Shown here in pieces: positions 6,028-9,626 of a DNA stretch of 9,626 nucleotides. This stretch comes from Acidobacteriota bacterium (GTDB taxonomy: Bacteria > Acidobacteriota > Terriglobia > Bryobacterales > Bryobacteraceae). The stretch covers positions 1-9,626 of the forward strand of contig VFZQ01000142.1 in the NCBI GenBank assembly GCA_016871135.1, given 5' to 3'. Under the pieces are notes generated by a model. It searched no databases. It saw nothing but the letters and a program-made list of their open reading frames with translations, and had not been told where the DNA came from. The translations under genes and the position numbers were made by a program. Positions within the stretch are counted from its first letter, which is position 1; each line of letters begins with the position of its first letter.

Positions 6028-7482
6028 ATGACCCGCGCCCTTCTCGTATTCGCCCTAACGCTCTCCGCTCAAAAATACGAGCCCAATTGGGAGTCGATCG
6101 ACAAGCGGCCAACGCCCAAGTGGTTCACCGACGCCAAGTTCGGCATCTTCATTCATTGGGGCGTTTACTCGGTACCCGCTTACGCGCCTGTCATCCCGGG
6201 CAAACTTGCCTACGCCGAGTGGTATTGGAACGCCATGACACGCGGCAAAAACGATCCGAAGGCGAACGCGATCCAGACCGGCACATGGGCCTATCATCAA
6301 AAACAGTACGGGGCCGATTCCCCCTACGAAAACTTCGCCCCGCAATTTCGCGCGGAGCTTTTTGATCCCGACCACTGGGCCGATGTCTTCGCACGCTCCG
6401 GCGCCAAGTACGTCGCGCTGACATCGAAGCATCACGAAGGCTTTGCACTCTGGCCAAGCAAGGAAGCGTCCGCCACTTGGGGCCGCCCTTGGAACGTAGT
6501 CGAAACCGGACCCAAGCGCGACGTCCTCGGCGACCTCACCAGCGCCGTCCGCCGCAAGGGCCTGCGCATGGGCTTCTATTATTCGCTCTACGAGTGGTAC
6601 AACCCGCTGTGGCTCTCCGACAAACCGCGCTACATCCGCGAGCACATGACGCCGCAGTTCAAAGACCTCGTCACGCGGTATCAACCGTCGGTCATCTTCA
6701 GCGATGGCGAATGGGATCTCCCCTCGGCCGATTGGAAATCGCCCGAACTCCTCGCGTGGCTTTTTAACAACGCCGCCAACAAAGACGAAGTCGTCATCAA
6801 CGACCGATGGGGCAAGGACTCCCGCCACAAACACGGCGGCTACTGGACCACCGAATACACGCCCGGCATGAGCGGCTCCGATCACGCATGGGAAGAAAGC
6901 CGCGGCATGGGCTTCAGTTACGGCTACAACCGCGCCGAAAACGCCGCCCATTACAACACGGGCCGGCAACTTGTCATCATGTTGATCGATCTCGTCAGCC
7001 GGGGCGGCAACCTGCTGCTCGACATCGGCCCTGACGGCGACGGCACGATCCCGGTTGTCATGGAGGAGCGGCTTCTTACGATCGGCGACTGGCTACGCGT
7101 TAACGGCGACGCCATCTACGGGACAAAACCGTGGAAAGAAACCCGCCAATGGAGCGCCGGCGAACAGCCGAAGGTGGAGTACAACAAAGAGTACTCGACC
7201 GCTTACGACGTGACGAAACTCGCGGCCAAACCCGAGCCAGGCAAAGCGGGCATCGAAGCGTTCTTCACCGCCAAAGGCAACGATGTATACGCGATTCTCC
7301 CGCGCTGGCCGTCCAAGTCCTTCACGTTGAAAAACGTCGACGGCGTGAAGTCCGTGTCGCTTCTCGGCGGCCCCGGAGGACTCAAATTCCAATCCCGTAG
7401 CGGAGCGGTGACGATCACCCTGCCGGACCTCCCGGAGGATCTCCGTCACCAGCCCGCCTGGGTGCTAAAACTCGGGCGGTAG
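6028..7482 (+). CDS. Secreted alpha-L-fucosidase, GH29
   Basis: The 484-residue retaining glycosidase removes alpha-linked L-fucose from glycans. The N-terminus has a short signal peptide (1-14, likely cut near Leu-Ser-Ala-Gln). The GH29 TIM barrel follows: AKFGIFIHWGVYSVPAY (36-52), Glu-Trp-Tyr (64-66), TSKHHEGFALW (132-142), GFYYSLYEWY (182-191), then Val-Ile-Phe-Ser-Asp-Gly-Glu-Trp (222-229) in which Asp226 should be the nucleophile. Glu289 in Trp-Glu-Glu-Ser is a plausible acid/base, although this residue varies in the family. SRGGNLLLDIGPDGDG (324-339) is a hallmark close to the end of the barrel. Residues from about 370 should form the C-terminal beta-sandwich. The ATG at 6028 is fixed by the upstream in-frame TAG. 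No transporter or other fucose gene of clear identity lies beside it. It is convergent with the lipoprotein gene, with one base between the stops. Confidence 0.95.
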   Translation: MTRALLVFALTLSAQKYEPNWESIDKRPTPKWFTDAKFGIFIHWGVYSVPAYAPVIPGKLAYAEWYWNAMTRGKNDPKANAIQTGTWAYHQKQYGADSPYENFAPQFRAELFDPDHWADVFARSGAKYVALTSKHHEGFALWPSKEASATWGRPWNVVETGPKRDVLGDLTSAVRRKGLRMGFYYSLYEWYNPLWLSDKPRYIREHMTPQFKDLVTRYQPSVIFSDGEWDLPSADWKSPELLAWLFNNAANKDEVVINDRWGKDSRHKHGGYWTTEYTPGMSGSDHAWEESRGMGFSYGYNRAENAAHYNTGRQLVIMLIDLVSRGGNLLLDIGPDGDGTIPVVMEERLLTIGDWLRVNGDAIYGTKPWKETRQWSAGEQPKVEYNKEYSTAYDVTKLAAKPEPGKAGIEAFFTAKGNDVYAILPRWPSKSFTLKNVDGVKSVSLLGGPGGLKFQSRSGAVTITLPDLPEDLRHQPAWVLKLGR

Positions 7483-7483
7483 G

Positions 7484-8410
7484 TTAGCGCCCCAGCGCAG
7501 CCTGGACCTGCTCAATCTGCCCGACCGTAAGGTTCGCCCGCAGCAGCGTCGAAGTCTGACGCTGCTCCACCTGCACCACGTCGAGAACCGGCAACAACGC
7601 CTGCTTCTCCTTTGGCGGCAGCATGATCCGCGCGATTCCCAACACGCCGCGCAGTGAATCGTGAACCATCTTGGCGCCCTTCTCGTCATTACACGCCGCC
7701 GCGAACTCCATGTTCACGCCGTCCGCCAAGTTGATGTGCCCAGTAAGCCCGTTCACCGACCGCAGCAACATCGGCATGTTTTGTGCAATGTTCGCCAGCG
7801 GCCCGTCGGCTTTCACGTCTCCGGAAGGCTTCGGCAGGAACGCCTGCTCGGCCGCGACCCAGAGATGCGCGGTCGGCGGAATGCTCTCAATCCTCGCGCG
7901 CAACGACTCGGATGGCCCCGCCTTCCGCGTATCCCGCGCGTCGATCAACCCGCGAATCTTCTCTGTCCGACCAAACACCGCCGTCGATGAGTTGATGAAC
8001 CACACCGCGCCCTTCTCGTCACCGATCATCATCTGCCCCTTGTAGCTCATCCGCGTCACGCCCTTCTGATCGGCCTTCGGCTCCAATCCCATCGGCGCAA
8101 ACTCGCCGCGCGCGTACACCAGCGGCTCTTTTCCATCGGATGACCACAACAACTCCCACAAGTCCTTCCGCGCGTCGAAGGTCGTTTCCTTAGCGATCTC
8201 GTCCAGCCGGTCGTTCACGACCTTCTGCTCCAACAGACGCTTCCACGCCGGCGTATCGCGCATCGCCTTGATTCGGATCGCGCCGATCGCCACCGACTCC
8301 TGCGGCACCTGCGTCAACAACGCCGCGTCCACCGCCACCGAATTCCGTGTCCGCGTGCATCCGCTCGCCAGCAACACCCCAATCGCCAGAATTGTTCTCA
8401 CAGTTGTCAT
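7484..8410 (-). CDS. Lipoprotein of unknown function
   Basis: The 308-residue product begins with a lipoprotein signal: Met-Thr-Thr-Val-Arg, a hydrophobic run, and the lipobox Leu-Ala-Ser-Gly-Cys (14-18), so Cys18 would be lipidated. The mature protein starts with a Thr-Arg-rich stretch, then Val-Pro-Gln-Glu-Ser-Val-Ala-Ile-Gly (35-43). Further on are Leu-Trp-Glu-Leu-Leu-Trp (84-89), Gly-Ala-Val-Trp-Phe-Ile-Asn (134-140) and Ala-His-Leu-Trp-Val-Ala-Ala (181-187). This alternation resembles periplasmic proteins loosely like DUF3352, but I cannot name the family. The frame stays open upstream to 9055, but that extension is antisense to the amidohydrolase gene. The ATG at 8410 is chosen because the signal peptide begins there. 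The ribosome-binding site is weak (GATGAGA). It shares a 57-nt divergent promoter region with the amidohydrolase gene and converges on the fucosidase gene. Confidence 0.85.
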   Translation of the reverse strand: MTTVRTILAIGVLLASGCTRTRNSVAVDAALLTQVPQESVAIGAIRIKAMRDTPAWKRLLEQKVVNDRLDEIAKETTFDARKDLWELLWSSDGKEPLVYARGEFAPMGLEPKADQKGVTRMSYKGQMMIGDEKGAVWFINSSTAVFGRTEKIRGLIDARDTRKAGPSESLRARIESIPPTAHLWVAAEQAFLPKPSGDVKADGPLANIAQNMPMLLRSVNGLTGHINLADGVNMEFAAACNDEKGAKMVHDSLRGVLGIARIMLPPKEKQALLPVLDVVQVEQRQTSTLLRANLTVGQIEQVQAALGR

Positions 8411-8453
8411 TGTCTCATCGGCAGACGCGCTGGCTCGCCAGGATGTTCCCGCA

Positions 8454-8460
8454 TACTCTA
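8454..8460. promoter_or_regulatory. Shared two-way -10 element
   Basis: The heptamer TACTCTA reads TACTCT on the plus strand and TAGAGT on the minus strand, both of the TANNNT form. Usual spacing puts the plus start near 8466, 2 nt before the amidohydrolase GTG, and the minus start near 8448, giving the lipoprotein gene a leader of about 38 nt. Overlapping -10 elements on opposite strands are a known arrangement at bidirectional bacterial promoters. No strong -35 is evident on either side. Confidence 0.45.
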
Positions 8461-8467
8461 AAAGAGA

Positions 8468-9040
8468 GTGCGCATCGACGCCCAACATTCCTTCAACCCT
8501 CCCGCGCAATCCCTCGAATGGTACGCCAAAATCCTTGCGCGCAATAAGTTCGAAGCGTCCGTCTACTTCGGCCCCGTCGCCGACGCCGCACCGTACCCGT
8601 TCATTCGCCGCGTCATCGCCCGCGAGCCGATCAGCCACTCGCTCGTTCGCTCGGTCTTTCTTGCCGATCCAACTCCTGCGGCGATCGCCGCCGTCGAACA
8701 AGCAGGCCTCAGCATCGAAGCCCCCGCATCGGCTTGGCCGATAAAGACCGGCGTGCCGGTTGCCCTCCACGGGTTCCCGGAATCGACCGACCTCCCGGAC
8801 AACGTGGTTATTAAATTGACCGGCTTCCGCCTTCCGGCCGACCCAGCCCGCACCGCAACCTTCCGTCGCTTTCTCCGCGAACTCGGGCCAGACCGTCTCA
8901 TGTTCGCTTCCGATTGGCCTTTCGCCGGCTGCACCTGGAAAGAAACCCTCGCCGCGTTTACCCAAGCGCTTGGCGCCATGCCCATCGAAATCCGGGAGCA
9001 ACTGCTGGGCGGAACCGCCGCCAGATTCTACGGACTCTAA
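8468..9040 (+). CDS. Compact amidohydrolase-like (Amidohydro_2) protein
   Basis: The 190-residue protein resembles the amidohydrolase-2 family (metal-dependent TIM-barrel hydrolases such as fuconolactonases) but is far shorter than the usual 270-300. The start Met-Arg-Ile-Asp-Ala-Gln-His-Ser-Phe corresponds to the Ile-Asp-Ala-His-Gln-His-Phe metal site, yet the His-X-His pair is absent. Other family marks remain: Ala-Leu-His-Gly-Phe-Pro (99-104), Val-Val-Ile-Lys-Leu-Thr-Gly-Phe (113-120), Arg-Leu-Met-Phe-Ala-Ser-Asp-Trp-Pro (143-151) with the barrel-end Asp149, and the ending Gly-Gly-Thr-Ala-Ala-Arg-Phe-Tyr-Gly-Leu. The middle strands of the barrel appear shortened. It may be a lactonase-like enzyme with altered metal binding or a non-catalytic relative. 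The GTG at 8468 keeps the first strand; no later start does. Its -10 lies just upstream and there is no clear Shine-Dalgarno at proper distance. The pilus-like genes follow after 41 nt. Confidence 0.8.
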   Translation: MRIDAQHSFNPPAQSLEWYAKILARNKFEASVYFGPVADAAPYPFIRRVIAREPISHSLVRSVFLADPTPAAIAAVEQAGLSIEAPASAWPIKTGVPVALHGFPESTDLPDNVVIKLTGFRLPADPARTATFRRFLRELGPDRLMFASDWPFAGCTWKETLAAFTQALGAMPIEIREQLLGGTAARFYGL

Positions 9041-9081
9041 AGCCAGCCGTCCCAACCGCCGATAGATAGATCAGCATCGCC

Positions 9082-9438
9082 ATGCGTCCACGCAATCGCG
9101 GCAGCGCGCTCTTGTTCACCCTCCTAGCCAGCACAGTCGGCTCGGCGATCCTCGGTCTCGCCATTGACGCCGCGGCGCTTCTGGCCGTTCGCGCCCAGCT
9201 GCAAACCGCCGGCGAACTTGCGGCCGATTCGATCTCCCTTGAAAGATCCGCCGACGCCGGGGCTTCAATTGAGACTCTCAAAGAAGCGGCGCGAAACAGC
9301 CTCGACAAAAACGGTTTCCCCTTGGTGACGATCACCCTCGACGCCGAATCGCTGCAGATCCGCCACCAAGCCGATGTCTTTTTCCTTCGTATGATCCGTA
9401 CCGAACCGGTCGCGGTCGAAGTCAAGGTCAAATTATGA
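9082..9438 (+). CDS. Short TadG-like (Tad_N) pilus-associated protein
   Basis: The 118-residue protein opens with Arg-Pro-Arg-Asn-Arg-Gly-Ser-Ala-Leu-Leu-Phe, a hydrophobic helix (about 8-33), then Ile-Asp-Ala-Ala-Ala-Leu-Leu-Ala-Val-Arg-Ala-Gln-Leu-Gln-Thr-Ala. That is the usual N-terminal pattern of TadG-type proteins of Flp/Tad pili, anchored in the inner membrane with the rest outside. Normal TadG is much longer; here only the N-terminal domain plus a beta-rich tail exists. After the pilin-like glycine (Gly7), position +5 is Phe12 rather than the Glu of processed pilins, so prepilin cleavage is doubtful. The ATG at 9082 has no clear Shine-Dalgarno, and GATAGATAGAT (9061-9071) stands upstream. 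The TGA overlaps the ATG of the next gene. The class is probable; the role is inferred from the pair. Confidence 0.7.
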   Translation: MRPRNRGSALLFTLLASTVGSAILGLAIDAAALLAVRAQLQTAGELAADSISLERSADAGASIETLKEAARNSLDKNGFPLVTITLDAESLQIRHQADVFFLRMIRTEPVAVEVKVKL

Positions 9439-9626
9439 CGCGCCGAAATCAACGAGGCGCCGCGCTCATCGAACTCGCCGCCTCGCTGCCCTTTGTCGTC
9501 CTCCTCTTCATCGGGCTGCTCGACCTCACGATCTTCTTTTACCAGCGCACCCAAGTCCAACTCACGCTCCACTCGGCCGCCCAGTCGATTATCAAAAATC
9601 GAGCGCTCTATACGGATACCGCCAAC
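9435..9626 (+). CDS. TadE-like pseudopilin, N-terminal part
   Basis: The frame starts at ATG 9435, inside the stop of the previous gene (ATGA), and is open for 64 codons to the window edge. The N-terminus Arg-Gly-Ala-Ala-Leu-Ile-Glu-Leu-Ala, followed by a hydrophobic helix (about 14-34), is the classical TadE-like signature. Glu13 stands at +5 after Gly8, as required at prepilin peptidase sites, so cleavage after Gly8 is plausible. TadE-type pseudopilins act with Tad/Flp pilus or related secretion machines. AAGG at 9425-9428 lies 6 nt upstream and can serve as ribosome-binding site. The overlap implies one operon with the TadG-like gene; further tad genes would be expected to the right. It is too short for the ORF cutoff used on whole frames because it lacks a stop here. 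Confidence 0.82.
   Translation, partial: MTRRNQRGAALIELAASLPFVVLLFIGLLDLTIFFYQRTQVQLTLHSAAQSIIKNRALYTDTAN

Noticed and set aside
6055..6969. Minus-strand open frame of 304 codons inside the fucosidase gene
   Set aside because: GH29 motifs run through the plus strand over the whole region. The minus frame is Val/Ala/Gly-rich and has no recognisable domain.
8411..9055. N-terminal extension of the lipoprotein frame to 523 residues
   Set aside because: The extension is antisense to the amidohydrolase-like gene, while a lipoprotein signal peptide begins precisely at the ATG at 8410.
9061..9071. GATAGATAGAT tandem tetranucleotide upstream of the TadG-like gene
   Set aside because: It has fewer than three full units, too short to argue for a phase-variable repeat. 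The -10 match (TAGATC/TAGATA) lacks the final T.

Overview
The window reads as a piece of chromosome from a GC-rich, free-living bacterium. The mixture of a bacterial IRP1-type aconitase, a secreted GH29 alpha-fucosidase, an unclassified lipoprotein and Tad-type pilus-like genes recalls soil Acidobacteriota (Bryobacterales/Solibacter-like genomes). That placement is an inference from gene flavour only, because no rRNA or other taxonomic marker is present. Both ends cut through genes.

Layout. 1-210 (+) is the C-terminal end of a conserved protein of unknown function. It faces a minus-strand block read right to left: DUF2061 membrane protein (5524-5297), a small secreted protein (5196-4804), arginyl-tRNA synthetase argS (4763-2847) and aconitase acnA (2834-216). 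argS and acnA are separated by 12 nt and look cotranscribed. From 5620 the strand switches: an Isc-type [2Fe-2S] ferredoxin (5620-6009) and a secreted GH29 alpha-L-fucosidase (6028-7482). A minus-strand lipoprotein (8410-7484) converges on the fucosidase with a 1-nt gap. It is divergent from a compact amidohydrolase-like protein (8468-9040). The right end holds a TadG-like short protein (9082-9438) overlapping by ATGA a TadE-like protein (9435 to beyond the end).

Function. Most of the content is housekeeping: TCA cycle, translation and Fe-S electron transfer. Aconitase needs a [4Fe-4S] cluster and the ferredoxin may serve Fe-S assembly or another redox partner, but the two are not in one operon. 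The fucosidase would release fucose from glycans outside the cytoplasm. The amidohydrolase belongs broadly to the superfamily that includes fuconolactonases, but it lacks the usual metal-binding start, so a fucose pathway is not established.

I do not see a clear new defence, mobile or biosynthetic system. The most interesting signals are regulatory. Three genes have a TANNNT -10-like element placed so that the predicted transcript starts at, or 2 nt before, the start codon, with no good Shine-Dalgarno (leaderless candidates). The 57-nt gap at 8411-8467 holds one heptamer that is a -10 element on both strands, with predicted start points 18 bp apart. The compact, ligand-poor amidohydrolase is the most unusual protein.
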